Source: Gammaproteobacteria bacterium (GTDB lineage: Bacteria > Pseudomonadota > Gammaproteobacteria > Poriferisulfidales > Oxydemutatoraceae). From it: 47,823 bases of DNA. The position numbers and the translations under genes were made by a program. The stretch is from NCBI GenBank assembly GCA_028817225.1, contig JAPPQC010000035.1, positions 1 through 47,823 on the forward strand, given 5' to 3'. The first letter of the stretch is position 1; the number at the start of each line of letters is the position of its first letter. Of the stretch, positions 1 through 9,740 are shown in pieces. The notes below the pieces were generated by a model that did not search any database, was not told where the DNA came from, and saw nothing but the letters and a program-made list of their open reading frames with translations.

Positions 1-300
1 GTCAAGCGCGATGACAAACGCCGACTGGTCGCGGAACACCGGCTGCGGCAGGCGCTCCCACGCAGGCCCGGCCAGCGCCGTCAGCGCCAGCACGCCGGCG
101 GCGGCAATCAGCGCCAGCGAGCGGCGGCGGCCCGCGACCGCGCGCCCCATCAGGATGAATGGCAGCAGGTGGCGGTCGCACACCGCCTCCCAGTTGCTGC
201 GGGCGAGGCCGCCGCGCGCCAGCAGCACCAGCAGCAGCGCCAGCGGCAGCAGCGCGATGAACCACGCCGGGCGCAGGAAATGAAAGTCGGCGGGCAGCAT
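1..300 (-). CDS. batB: BatB-like VWA-family membrane protein, N-terminal part only
   Basis: The first 100 codons of a gene that runs off the left edge. The ATG at 300 overlaps the batA stop in a TGATG arrangement, which implies translational coupling. The translation starts MLPADFHFLRPAW, then a hydrophobic Leu-rich helix, a short basic stretch, a second hydrophobic helix and DQSAFVIALD, the entry into the von Willebrand factor A fold. This two-helix-then-VWA layout is that of BatB of the MoxR/Bat system. In known BatB proteins a TPR region may follow, which cannot be seen here. The cell location would be the inner membrane with the VWA domain outside the bilayer. The role in aerotolerance or periplasmic protein maturation is inferred from the family only. 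Confidence 0.8.
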   Translation of the reverse strand, partial: MLPADFHFLRPAWFIALLPLALLLVLLARGGLARSNWEAVCDRHLLPFILMGRAVAGRRRSLALIAAAGVLALTALAGPAWERLPQPVFRDQSAFVIALD

Positions 301-1289
301 CAGGCAACGCCCCGCGGGCGGAACACGCGCGCCATCGCCAGCAGCACAAAGCCCGCAATCAGCGCCGCCGCGGCCAGCGGCCACGGGTAAAGCACGCGGC
401 GGGTGCGGAAGGTGGCGGCGTCCTGCTCAACCGCTTCAATGCGGTCGAGCAGGCGGTAGATTTCGGCCAACTCCGGCGTGTTGCGCGCGCGAAAGTAGCG
501 CCCGCCGGTGGCGCCGGCGATGGCTTTCAGCGTTTCCTCGTCCAGTTCGGAGCCGCGCCGGAACATGTCAAACTGGGCGCGGTTGCCGATGTCGGCGCCG
601 ATGCCGATGGTGTAGATTTTCATGTTCTCGCGCGCCGCGAGGTCCGCCGCCACCTGCGGCGACAAACTGCCGGCGTTGTTGGCGCCGTCGGTCAGCAGAA
701 TCAGCACGCGGTCGCCTTCGCGGCGGCGCAGCCGTTTCAGCGCGAGGCCGATGGCGTCGCCGATGGCGGTTTCGCGCTCTTCGGCGAGGCCGATGAAGGT
801 TTCGGCCAACATGCCGCTGACGGCCTTCAGGTCGAAACTCAGCGGCATTTGCAGATACGGGCGCCCGCCGAACACAATCAGGCCGATGCGGTCGCCTTCG
901 CGGCGCACGATGAAGTCGGCGCCGACCGCCTTGGCGGCTTCAATGCGGCTGACGCGGCGCCCGCCGAGCGCGAAGTCGCTTTCCTTCATGCTGCCGGAGA
1001 TGTCCACCGCGAGCATCAGGTCGCGCCCGCTGACCGGCGCCTGCGTGAGTTCGCCGAGCCACTGCGGGCGCGACAGCGCGGCAATCAGCAGCAGCCAGCC
1101 GAGCAGCGCCAGCAGCAGCGGCCAGCGCCTGAACGCCGCGCCGCCGCCGCGCCGCGGGCGTTCCAGGTCGGCCAGAAACGGCACGCGCAGCGCGGCCTGG
1201 TCGGCGCCGCGCGCGGGCTTCAGCAGGCGCCGCAGCAGCAGCGGCAGCGGCAGCAGCAGCCAGGCCCACCACCATTCAAAGTGCATCAT
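300..1289 (-). CDS. batA: BatA-like VWA-domain membrane protein
   Basis: A protein of 329 residues with an N-terminal membrane helix (about 7-20), a second helix (about 55-72), a VWA domain from about 88 to 290 and a C-terminal helix (about 300-320). The metal-ion-dependent adhesion site is intact: DISGSMKESD near residue 96, the threonine of the ETAIGDAIG segment, and LLTDGANN near 200. Membrane-anchored VWA proteins with this layout are the BatA group encoded beside MoxR ATPases. The start overlaps the end of the DUF4381 gene as ATGATG, so 1289 and 1286 are both possible. BatA and BatB probably form a membrane complex served by the MoxR ATPase encoded upstream. Confidence 0.88.
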   Translation of the reverse strand: MMHFEWWWAWLLLPLPLLLRRLLKPARGADQAALRVPFLADLERPRRGGGAAFRRWPLLLALLGWLLLIAALSRPQWLGELTQAPVSGRDLMLAVDISGSMKESDFALGGRRVSRIEAAKAVGADFIVRREGDRIGLIVFGGRPYLQMPLSFDLKAVSGMLAETFIGLAEERETAIGDAIGLALKRLRRREGDRVLILLTDGANNAGSLSPQVAADLAARENMKIYTIGIGADIGNRAQFDMFRRGSELDEETLKAIAGATGGRYFRARNTPELAEIYRLLDRIEAVEQDAATFRTRRVLYPWPLAAAALIAGFVLLAMARVFRPRGVA

Positions 1290-1867
1290 CGGCGCGGCTC
1301 TTCATCTTGCGGCATTACATTGCGGCGGCGGGCGCGGCGCGGCGCAAGTGCGTTATCGGGCGGCTCTTCATCTTGCGACATCAGCGTCAGCCATTCCTCG
1401 CACGCGATCAGCACGGCGCGTGCGTCGGCGTCGGCGGAAGGGCGGTAGGGGGCGTTGGCGATGGCGCGCGCGGCGCCGCGGCTGAACAATTCGCGCCCGG
1501 CGCGCGCGTCAAGCCACGCAAGCCACGCATCGCCTGTCAGCGCCGCGGTTTCGGCGCGCGGCGACAAACTGATGGCGGTGCGCCGCAGCAGCACCGACAG
1601 GCCCGCCAGCAGGTCGCGGGCGTTTCCGCCGGCGAAAAACCGCCGCCGCAGCACGCCGAGTTCACGCAGCGCGAGGCGGCAGGCCGACAGCGTCGCGGCG
1701 CGTTCGCGCCGCCGCCGCAGCACGACGGCGGCGGCCACCGACAACGCCGCCGCAACCGCCAGCGCCGCCAGCGACCACCACCACAACGGCGCCGGCGGCC
1801 ACCACGACACCGCGGCGGGCAGATGGATGTCGCGCAAACCGGCAAGCAATTCGCTGACTGGGTTCAT
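1286..1867 (-). CDS. DUF4381 family membrane protein of the Bat operon
   Basis: A protein of 193 residues with a short N-terminal segment, one membrane helix at about 28-50 followed by an RRRRER stop-transfer signal, and a cytoplasmic helical domain. The pattern LLAGLxDIHLPxxVSWWPPAPxWW is typical of DUF4381, which lies between DUF58 and batA genes in gammaproteobacterial Bat operons. The C-terminus is odd: the MSQDEEPP motif is followed 23 residues later by MPQDEEPRR, because a 21-bp sequence is directly repeated at 1295-1315 and 1361-1381. The tail beyond the first copy is therefore probably a recent extension. No enzymatic role is known for the family. Confidence 0.85.
   Translation of the reverse strand: MNPVSELLAGLRDIHLPAAVSWWPPAPLWWWSLAALAVAAALSVAAAVVLRRRRERAATLSACRLALRELGVLRRRFFAGGNARDLLAGLSVLLRRTAISLSPRAETAALTGDAWLAWLDARAGRELFSRGAARAIANAPYRPSADADARAVLIACEEWLTLMSQDEEPPDNALAPRRARRRNVMPQDEEPRR
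1295..1381. repeat. 21-bp direct repeat at the 3' end of the DUF4381 gene
   Basis: Copies at 1295-1315 and 1361-1381 differ at one base. They encode the repeated QDEEP motif at the C-terminus, and the 45 bp between them are Arg/Ala coding. It is one of several short duplications in this window. Confidence 0.8.
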
Positions 1868-1939
1868 CGGACATCGGATAGTAACACGGCGCCGCCGCGC
1901 ACCCGTTCGCAGTCAGGGTGCGACGCGGGCCGGGGCCGG

Positions 1940-4900
1940 TCAGGGAATGACGGCGCCTTCGAGGAAGACGCGGATGCGCACCGGCACGCCGTCGTTGATT
2001 TCGATGGTCAGCGGCAGCGGGTTCGGCGTCATCGGCGTTCCGTCACCGCCCGTCCAGGTGGCGTGCACGAAAATGTCGAAACCTGCGGGCGCGAAGTTGA
2101 TGGGCTCGCGCAGTGTGATAACGCCGGTCGCGCTGTTGATGTCAAACAAGCCGGCGTCACTGGGCAGACTCCACGCCGACGCGGTGCCAACCTGGTTGAT
2201 GCCGTCAACCTGAAACACGATGTCGAGGCCGCGAACCCGGCCACCGGTGGTGTTGGACGCGATGTTTTCGGCGCTTGACTGATCCACGATTTGCAGGTCG
2301 TTGCGGATGTCCACGACGACGATGTCCACCCGGAGTTGAGCCGGAGCCAATTCCTCGTACAATGCCGTGATGAACAGCGTGTGCGAGGTTGAGGCCTCAA
2401 AGTCCAACTGGCCTTGAACGAAGATGTCGCCATTGCCACTGATGTGGAATTTTCCATCGCCGTCCGCAGTGTAAAACACTCCGCTGGTCAACAGGTTTCC
2501 GGCATCGTCCCTCGCCTGCACCCTGCCGACGACCGTACCCAGATTTGCGCCTTCGCCGATTTGGAACGGCGTCGGCCCGACCGCCTCAAGCGTCAGTCTT
2601 TCCACCGCGTTCAGCACCTGCACGGTGACTTGCGTCGTGGCGAATCCGCCCAGGTAATCCGCCTGCAGCGTCAGCGTGTGAACCGGCGTCGTCTCGTAGT
2701 CGAGAGCGCCCGTCAGTCGCAAAACCGCCACAGAACCGCTGATATCCGGCTCGAAAATATGCGAACCCGCGCCTGACAGCGACCAGACAACCCCGTCGGA
2801 GGACGACACGGGCACGCCGTCGTCCAGCAGCAACACGCCGATGCCGGACACCACCGTGCCCATGGCCGCCGTCTCCGAAATGGAGCCGGTGACGGTGCCG
2901 CTGAGCGACAATTCCGGCGCGTTGTCCACAAAGATGGTCGTTGCCAGGGGCCATTCGCCGCCGGAACCCTGCCCATGCACCCTGATTGTATGGGCGGTGG
3001 AGGTCTCGTAATCCAGTGTTCGCCCGGAAGCCAGCGACAGCGTGCCGCTGGTCGGATGAATCTGAAACAGGCCGCCGGCGTCCGACGACAGGCGGTAACG
3101 CACCTCTGTCTCGGTAACGCCGTCAACCACCAGTTGTGGTAACCAGCCCGACACCAAATCGCCCGGCGATGCCGCCTCGCTAATCCGGTTGTCGGCGGGG
3201 TCGGCGTCCACAAGCCCGCTGTCGTCGTTCACTATCACCAGCAGGCGCCGTGTCCGGATTTCGGTCGCCACAGACGACAGGTCGCCGGGAACCGCCCATG
3301 CCCATGACATCCAGGCGTGAGTGGTGCCTACCTCCTCGTCCACCGCCGCCGCCACCTCCACGACCGCCGTATCCGTATTGGAAAGCGGACTGAAGCGGAC
3401 GGTCGTCGGCGTGACGGTGAACTGCCGGTCACCGTCCACCCGGAGAACCAGCGTTAATGTGCTGCGAACGCCGCCGGGCACCTCAAGCCGGACATTGCGG
3501 CTTTCCCCTTCCGGAAAACCCAACTGATTCCCCGGCGCCGAAGCGTATTGAAAGCCGCCGATGCGGAAATCGGGGATAACCGCGCGCTCAACCTCCAGAT
3601 TGGCAAGGCCCAGTCCTTCCAGGTCGGCGGCGGCCTGCGCCGGCAATTTCAGATTGTCATTGAATTGCAAATCCAAAGTCTGCAAACGGCTTAAATCGCT
3701 GAAAATGTCCGGCGGCAACGACCCCAAATTATTCGCAGCCAACGACAACAAATTCACTGGCAAGTTGCTGAAAATGCCCGGCGGCAGCGATGTCAGACTG
3801 TTGTCGCTCAATGACAAACCGTCCAGAACGCGCAGGCCGCTGAAAATACCGGGCGGCAAACGCCGCAGGCCGAGAGAGCTCAGTTGCAAAACGATCAGCC
3901 CGGACAGCCCGGCGAAATCATGAGCCAGCAAGGTTTCCGCGGTCGTCGAGTATCGGGAAAAATCCAGCAGCCGGATGGACGCCATCCGGGTTGTCGGAAC
4001 ACTGCCGCAGCCATATTCAAGTCCCAGGCTCCGAACTGCGGCCTGGGTGTTGACGCGGTACAGAATCTCCCGCTGCACCACCGGCGTGCGGTCGCAGATA
4101 TTAAAGTTGTCTTCAGCGTGAACGCTGATGGTCAGCGGCAATTCCGCCGGTGCGCCCCGGTATGTCGCCGTCAGCGTAACCGGATGAGCACCGGCGCCGC
4201 CCAGCGCGCCCGCCGAAGAAATCATCCCCGACGCCGTCGCGACCGTGAACAAACCGGAACCGGTCAGCGTGTAAAAAACGCCGTCCGCGACGGCGGCGCC
4301 GTCAACCAGCAGCACCGGCCGCACTCCCGACACCGGCGTGCCCTGCGGCGCCGTCGCGGCGATGACATTGAGCGCCGGGTCGGCGTCGTCAAGCGCGAGC
4401 GTGAAGACTTCAATGGTCGCCGCCAGCGACCCCGTCACGCCGGAATCCGTCACTTGCGCGATGACCGTGACCGGATAGGTGGGGGTTGTCGCGTGATTCA
4501 GCATCCGCCCCGGCGCCAGCGACAGCGCGCCGCTCGCGGTGTCAATCTGAAACAGGCCGCCGGCGTCCGACGACAGGCTGTAACGCACATTCGTCGCGAC
4601 AACATTTCGCACCAGAACCCGCGGCGACCAGCCCGACACCGCCACACCCGCAGGCGCGGTTTCGCCAATCCGGTTGGGCGCGGGGTCGGCGTCGTCAAAC
4701 CGGTGCGTGTCACGCACGGTTATCCGCAAATCCGGCGCCGGGAGTTCGGTCAGTCCCCTGCCGGAAAAACTCGCCCACACCCATGACACCGGGCCGCTTC
4801 TGTCGCCGGCGTTCAAATCCGGCGGCGCCGCCAGCGCCACAGCCGCCGTGCTGCGGGACGCGGTGAGCCGGATGACCGGCGGCGTGGCCGTGAAACGCGA

Positions 4901-7417
4901 TTCGGCGCTTGTCCGGAACACCAGCGTCAAGGTGCTGCGAACGCCGCCGACGACCTCAACCTGAAGACTGCGGCTGTCTCCTTCATTCAGTGTCAGCGCC
5001 GTGGTTGTCACGCCGTCCAGGCGGTAGCGGATGCCGCCGATGCGGCGGCTGGTTTCGATGCCGTTGAAACGACGATTGGCTTCACTGTCAAGCCCGAGAA
5101 AGACGGGGGGGGAGATTTTCTCCAGATCGGCCAGCAGCGGCGCCGGCAGTTCCGTCAAGTCGTTGCTCAACGACAACTGCAGGTGTTGCAGCATGCCGAG
5201 ATTCCTCAGGAGGCCCGGCGGCAGCGATGCCAATCTGCTTTCTAACATACTCAACCTGCGCAGATTCGGCAAACCGCTGAAAACAACCTCCGGCAGGCCG
5301 GTCGTGGCAAGGCCGGTCAGATTCAGTTCTGTCAGTTGGCCCAGATTCATGAAAATGCCCGGCGGCAACGATGCCAATCTGTTTTCCGCCAGATTCAGCA
5401 CGCGCAAATTGGTTGTGTCCCTGAAAATGCCCTCCGGCAGGCCGGTCAAATCGAGACGCTCCAGACGCAGGTATTCCAGTGCCGGCATCCCGGAAAAATC
5501 ATGCGCCAGCAGCGTCACAACGCGCTGACGCGGAATCGTCAGCGTGGCGATGGACGCCAGAACAGCCGGCGGCACGGCATCACAACCGTGCGCCGCGCCC
5601 GCGGAGCGGCTGTTGATGATGCGCAGGATTTCATCGCGCACCCCGGCGGTGCGGTCGCAGATGGAAACGCCGGAACGAACCTCAATGTCCAGCGGCAGAC
5701 GCGCCATGCCCAAGGTGTGCGAAGCCGTCAGCGTAACCGGATATGCGCGGGCGCGGACATCGCTTTCCTCCAGTTGGCGCGCCGCGAAAATCACGCCCGA
5801 CGCCGTGTTGACCGCGAACAAATCAGCAAGCCCGCCGTCCAGCGAATACATCACGCCATCCGTCTGAACAACGCCCCGAATACGCGCCACCGGCGTGATG
5901 CCCCCCACCGGCGTGCCCGTCACCGCGCTCGCGGCAATGATGTTGGTTGACGGGTCGGCGTCCTCAAGGCTGACCGGTTCAAACACATCCAGACGCAGGC
6001 TTTGTGTCCGGATTTCGACTGCGCCCCCGTCGAGAGACATCGTCCATGCCCACGACACCGAACCGGTGCTGCGGCCAAAATTATTGCGGTCCGCCCGGGC
6101 CGTCAACTCCACGACCGCCGTGTCGGTGCCGGGAGGCGGGCCGAACCGGATTGTCGCCGGCGTTACGGCGAGCGGCGGCGCGCCGTCTATCCGCGCAACC
6201 AGCGTCAATGTGCTGCCGATGCCGCCGTCCACCCTGACCTGAAGATTGCGGCTTTCCCCCTCATGCAGCGCCAACTGCGTGACGACCCCGCCATCCAGGC
6301 GGTATTGAATGCCGCCGATGCGAGCACTGCGGTCCATCTGCACTTCAATAAGGGGCTGCCTTGCCAGGTCGGCGACGACCCGCGCCGGCAATACCAGATT
6401 GTCGTTGCCCACCAACTCCAGAGCCTGCAGATTAATCAAACCGCTGAAAATATCCTGCGGCAGCGATGTCAGGCGGTTGCCGATTAATGACAAAGCACCC
6501 AAAAGGGGCTGATTCCCGAAAAGATTCGGCGGCAGCGATGCCAGATTATTGGTACTCAGATCCAAATCAAACAGAAGGGGCAAATCGCTGAAAATGCCCG
6601 GCGGCAAACTCCGCAGTCCGAGAGAATCCATGTACAAAAGGCTCAGCCTGGACAGCCCTCTGAAAAGATCCGGCGGCAGTGGTGCCAGATTATTGTTACT
6701 CAAAATCAGGCTTTGCAGATTGGCCAGACCGCCGAACACCGCCGGCGGCAAGCGCCGCAGCCCGAGAGAGTTCAGATTCAAGGAGGTCAACCCGGACAGC
6801 CCCTCGAAATCGTGAACCAGCAAGGTCTCCACGGTCGTCGAGTATCCGGAAAAATTCAGCGTTTGGACGGACGCCATATAGATTGCCGGAATGTTGGCAC
6901 AGCGATACGGGGTTCCAAGGGCGCGAACTTCGTCCTGGGTATTGACCCGGTACAGGATTTCTTCCTGCACCACCGGCGTGCGGTCGCAAATATCAAAGCC
7001 GCCTGCAGGGTGGACGCCGATGACCAGCGGCAAACTGCTCTCGCCGCCCCTGTACGACGCCGTCAGCGTAACCGGATGCCGCCCGCGGTTGGCGTCCGTC
7101 AAAAGGCTTGTCGAGAAAATCGCACCCGATGTTGAATGAACCGCGAACAAGGCGCTGCCGGTCAGCGTGTAGGCCACGCCGGTTGTGACGACAACGGCGC
7201 CGACCCGCACCGTCGGCGCCACCCCCGCGACATTCGTGCCCGCCGTTGCGGTCGCGGCGATGGTGTTGGGTGCCGGGTCGGCGTCTTCAAGATAAAAGGA
7301 CTGCGCCTGTGCACCCGCACCCGCACACACAAGCACCGCCGCCGCAACAAAATTGGCCGCGCCCGAAAACCGCCGCCACCTTTCCGCAATCGTTGTTCTG
7401 ATGATGTTCATTTCCAT
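1940..7417 (-). CDS. Giant secreted leucine-rich-repeat and cadherin-like protein
   Basis: About 1825 residues. A signal peptide occupies roughly residues 1-38 (basic start, hydrophobic core, cut near GAQAQ/SFYLED). The rest is built from two alternating modules. One is a cadherin-like beta domain with a recurring DADPAxNxI entry motif, a GVxYxL strand and a LFxxxTASGxI motif. The other starts with an ICDRTxxVxxEIL cysteine motif near residues 139, 584 and 1105 and continues into leucine-rich repeats of the LPPGIFSxLxxLxxLxLxxNxL kind. After the third LRR block come several more cadherin-like repeats to the C-terminus. No anchor or sorting signal is visible at the end. ATG codons at 7417 and 7411 are both possible; an AAGG lies 8 nt before the second. 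The gene sits inside the MoxR-Bat operon between DUF58 and DUF4381, with its own promoter-like sequence. An adhesin or host/matrix-binding role is inferred. Confidence 0.85.
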   Translation of the reverse strand: MEMNIIRTTIAERWRRFSGAANFVAAAVLVCAGAGAQAQSFYLEDADPAPNTIAATATAGTNVAGVAPTVRVGAVVVTTGVAYTLTGSALFAVHSTSGAIFSTSLLTDANRGRHPVTLTASYRGGESSLPLVIGVHPAGGFDICDRTPVVQEEILYRVNTQDEVRALGTPYRCANIPAIYMASVQTLNFSGYSTTVETLLVHDFEGLSGLTSLNLNSLGLRRLPPAVFGGLANLQSLILSNNNLAPLPPDLFRGLSRLSLLYMDSLGLRSLPPGIFSDLPLLFDLDLSTNNLASLPPNLFGNQPLLGALSLIGNRLTSLPQDIFSGLINLQALELVGNDNLVLPARVVADLARQPLIEVQMDRSARIGGIQYRLDGGVVTQLALHEGESRNLQVRVDGGIGSTLTLVARIDGAPPLAVTPATIRFGPPPGTDTAVVELTARADRNNFGRSTGSVSWAWTMSLDGGAVEIRTQSLRLDVFEPVSLEDADPSTNIIAASAVTGTPVGGITPVARIRGVVQTDGVMYSLDGGLADLFAVNTASGVIFAARQLEESDVRARAYPVTLTASHTLGMARLPLDIEVRSGVSICDRTAGVRDEILRIINSRSAGAAHGCDAVPPAVLASIATLTIPRQRVVTLLAHDFSGMPALEYLRLERLDLTGLPEGIFRDTTNLRVLNLAENRLASLPPGIFMNLGQLTELNLTGLATTGLPEVVFSGLPNLRRLSMLESRLASLPPGLLRNLGMLQHLQLSLSNDLTELPAPLLADLEKISPPVFLGLDSEANRRFNGIETSRRIGGIRYRLDGVTTTALTLNEGDSRSLQVEVVGGVRSTLTLVFRTSAESRFTATPPVIRLTASRSTAAVALAAPPDLNAGDRSGPVSWVWASFSGRGLTELPAPDLRITVRDTHRFDDADPAPNRIGETAPAGVAVSGWSPRVLVRNVVATNVRYSLSSDAGGLFQIDTASGALSLAPGRMLNHATTPTYPVTVIAQVTDSGVTGSLAATIEVFTLALDDADPALNVIAATAPQGTPVSGVRPVLLVDGAAVADGVFYTLTGSGLFTVATASGMISSAGALGGAGAHPVTLTATYRGAPAELPLTISVHAEDNFNICDRTPVVQREILYRVNTQAAVRSLGLEYGCGSVPTTRMASIRLLDFSRYSTTAETLLAHDFAGLSGLIVLQLSSLGLRRLPPGIFSGLRVLDGLSLSDNSLTSLPPGIFSNLPVNLLSLAANNLGSLPPDIFSDLSRLQTLDLQFNDNLKLPAQAAADLEGLGLANLEVERAVIPDFRIGGFQYASAPGNQLGFPEGESRNVRLEVPGGVRSTLTLVLRVDGDRQFTVTPTTVRFSPLSNTDTAVVEVAAAVDEEVGTTHAWMSWAWAVPGDLSSVATEIRTRRLLVIVNDDSGLVDADPADNRISEAASPGDLVSGWLPQLVVDGVTETEVRYRLSSDAGGLFQIHPTSGTLSLASGRTLDYETSTAHTIRVHGQGSGGEWPLATTIFVDNAPELSLSGTVTGSISETAAMGTVVSGIGVLLLDDGVPVSSSDGVVWSLSGAGSHIFEPDISGSVAVLRLTGALDYETTPVHTLTLQADYLGGFATTQVTVQVLNAVERLTLEAVGPTPFQIGEGANLGTVVGRVQARDDAGNLLTSGVFYTADGDGKFHISGNGDIFVQGQLDFEASTSHTLFITALYEELAPAQLRVDIVVVDIRNDLQIVDQSSAENIASNTTGGRVRGLDIVFQVDGINQVGTASAWSLPSDAGLFDINSATGVITLREPINFAPAGFDIFVHATWTGGDGTPMTPNPLPLTIEINDGVPVRIRVFLEGAVIP

Positions 7418-7477
7418 AGCCTTCGCGCCGCCTTCCCGCAAAACCGGCGCCGGTTTGCCCCGAACTGTCCCGCGCCC

Positions 7478-7506
7478 TTCGGCGATGTCTGTATTATATC
7501 GCCGAA
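7478..7506 (-). promoter_or_regulatory. Promoter -10 inside a perfect inverted repeat, upstream of the LRR-cadherin gene
   Basis: On the minus strand a perfect TATAAT lies at 7498-7493. It sits in the 11-nt loop, and first stem base, of a perfect 9-bp inverted repeat: TTCGGCGAT at 7478-7486 and its complement at 7498-7506. No good -35 hexamer is visible at 16-18 bp. The arrangement suggests an operator across the -10, or a hairpin at the 5' end of the message. The rest of 7418-7616 holds only GC-rich sequence. Confidence 0.5.
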
Positions 7507-7616
7507 AGGCCGAGGCCCGGCCAAAAACCCCCGAAAAGCCCGCCTCACCGCGCCCGCCGCGCGCCGCGCGCCGCCGCCGGCCGCCGCCGCCGCCGCCCCG
7601 CATCCCCACTCCCGCC

Positions 7617-8696
7617 TCACCGCGCGCGCGTGCCGAAATGCCGCTGCAACACGGCCAGCGGGTCGTCGCTGGTGCGGCATTGCAGAAAGCCGACGCCCAA
7701 CTTGCGCGCCAGCGCCCGCAGGCGCGCGGCGCGGCGTTTGAAGCGCGCCGCGTAGTCGGCGGCGAACTGCGCGTCGCCGGTGTCCAGATGAAAGTCGCGC
7801 GCGCCGTCGCCAACGCGGTAATGTCCGGGCGGCGGCAAACGCTCTTCCAGCGCGTCGCAGACAAACACCAGCACCGTCTCGCTGTGCGCGGCGAGTTGCG
7901 CCAGCCGGGTTTCGGCGCGCTCGTCAAAGTTGCGAAAATCGCTGATGAAAAAAATCAGACTGCCCGGACGCGCGATGTGCGACAGCCGCAGCAGCGCGCC
8001 TGCGGGGCCGCCGCTGGACACCGCGCCATTGCCGCCGTTGCCGCCAGCGCCGCCGTTGCCGCCGCCGCCGCCGTTGCCGCCATCACCGCCGTTGCCGCCA
8101 CCGCCGCCAGGCATTGCACCACCGAACGCCGCGCCACCACTGCCACGCGCCGCACCGCCGCCGTGCGCCGCGCCATCATCGCCAACCGCCGCACCCCCAA
8201 CACCCGCCAATTCCCGAAACAACCGCAGTGCGCCGGTCTTGCCGCGCTGCGGCTTGATTTCGCGGTGCGTGCCCTCGGTGAAGAGCACGCTGCCGATGCG
8301 GTCGCCGTCGTGCACCGCGCTCCACGCCAGCAGCGCCGCCAGTTGCGCCGCGGCGACCGACTTGTAGCGCCCGCGCGTCGCAAAGAACATCGGCGCGCGG
8401 CAGTCCACCCACAGAAACACCGGGCGTTCGCGCTCCTCGCGAAACAGTTTGGTGTGCGGTTTGCCGGTGCGCGCGGTAACGCGCCAGTCAAGGTGGCGCA
8501 CATCGTCGCCGGGCTGGTAAAGGCGCGATTCGTCGTATTCCATGCCGCGCCCCTTGAACAGCGAACGCCGCACATCGCTGCGCCTTGCGCGCACATCGCC
8601 GCGGTGCAGCGACAGGCCCCGCGCCGCGTGCGCCAGCCCGATCAGCGACGCGACCGAAACCCGCACCGCCGCGGCGCCCGCCGCCTCCGCGCCCAT
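7617..8696 (-). CDS. DUF58 family protein with glycine/asparagine-rich insertion
   Basis: 359 residues from the ATG at 8696; the codon before it is TTG. The DUF58 core is clear: the motif GxGMEYDESRLYQPGDDVRHLDWRV is present in pieces near residues 50-72, followed by TGKPHTKLFREER and PVFLWVDCR. DUF58 proteins are encoded next to MoxR ATPases and carry a VWA-like fold at the C-terminus. Here the two halves are separated by a low-complexity insertion at about residues 167-235, first Gly/Ala then repeated GGNGG units. This is unusual for the family and is encoded by short GCC/GCCGCC repeats at 8019-8160. The C-terminal half resumes at LLRLSHIARPGSLIFF. The gene follows moxR with 4 nt between them. 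Confidence 0.87.
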   Translation of the reverse strand: MGAEAAGAAAVRVSVASLIGLAHAARGLSLHRGDVRARRSDVRRSLFKGRGMEYDESRLYQPGDDVRHLDWRVTARTGKPHTKLFREERERPVFLWVDCRAPMFFATRGRYKSVAAAQLAALLAWSAVHDGDRIGSVLFTEGTHREIKPQRGKTGALRLFRELAGVGGAAVGDDGAAHGGGAARGSGGAAFGGAMPGGGGGNGGDGGNGGGGGNGGAGGNGGNGAVSSGGPAGALLRLSHIARPGSLIFFISDFRNFDERAETRLAQLAAHSETVLVFVCDALEERLPPPGHYRVGDGARDFHLDTGDAQFAADYAARFKRRAARLRALARKLGVGFLQCRTSDDPLAVLQRHFGTRAR

Positions 8697-8700
8697 CAAC

Positions 8701-9702
<1,002 letters not shown>

Positions 9703-9740
9703 GCCCGCAGCGTGTGCACGGGGGACGCGCGGCGGCGGTT

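Noticed and set aside
8019..8160. Dense GCC-rich repeats taken as a possible CRISPR or repeat array
   Set aside because: They are in frame with the DUF58 gene and code for Gly/Asn; no spacer structure exists.
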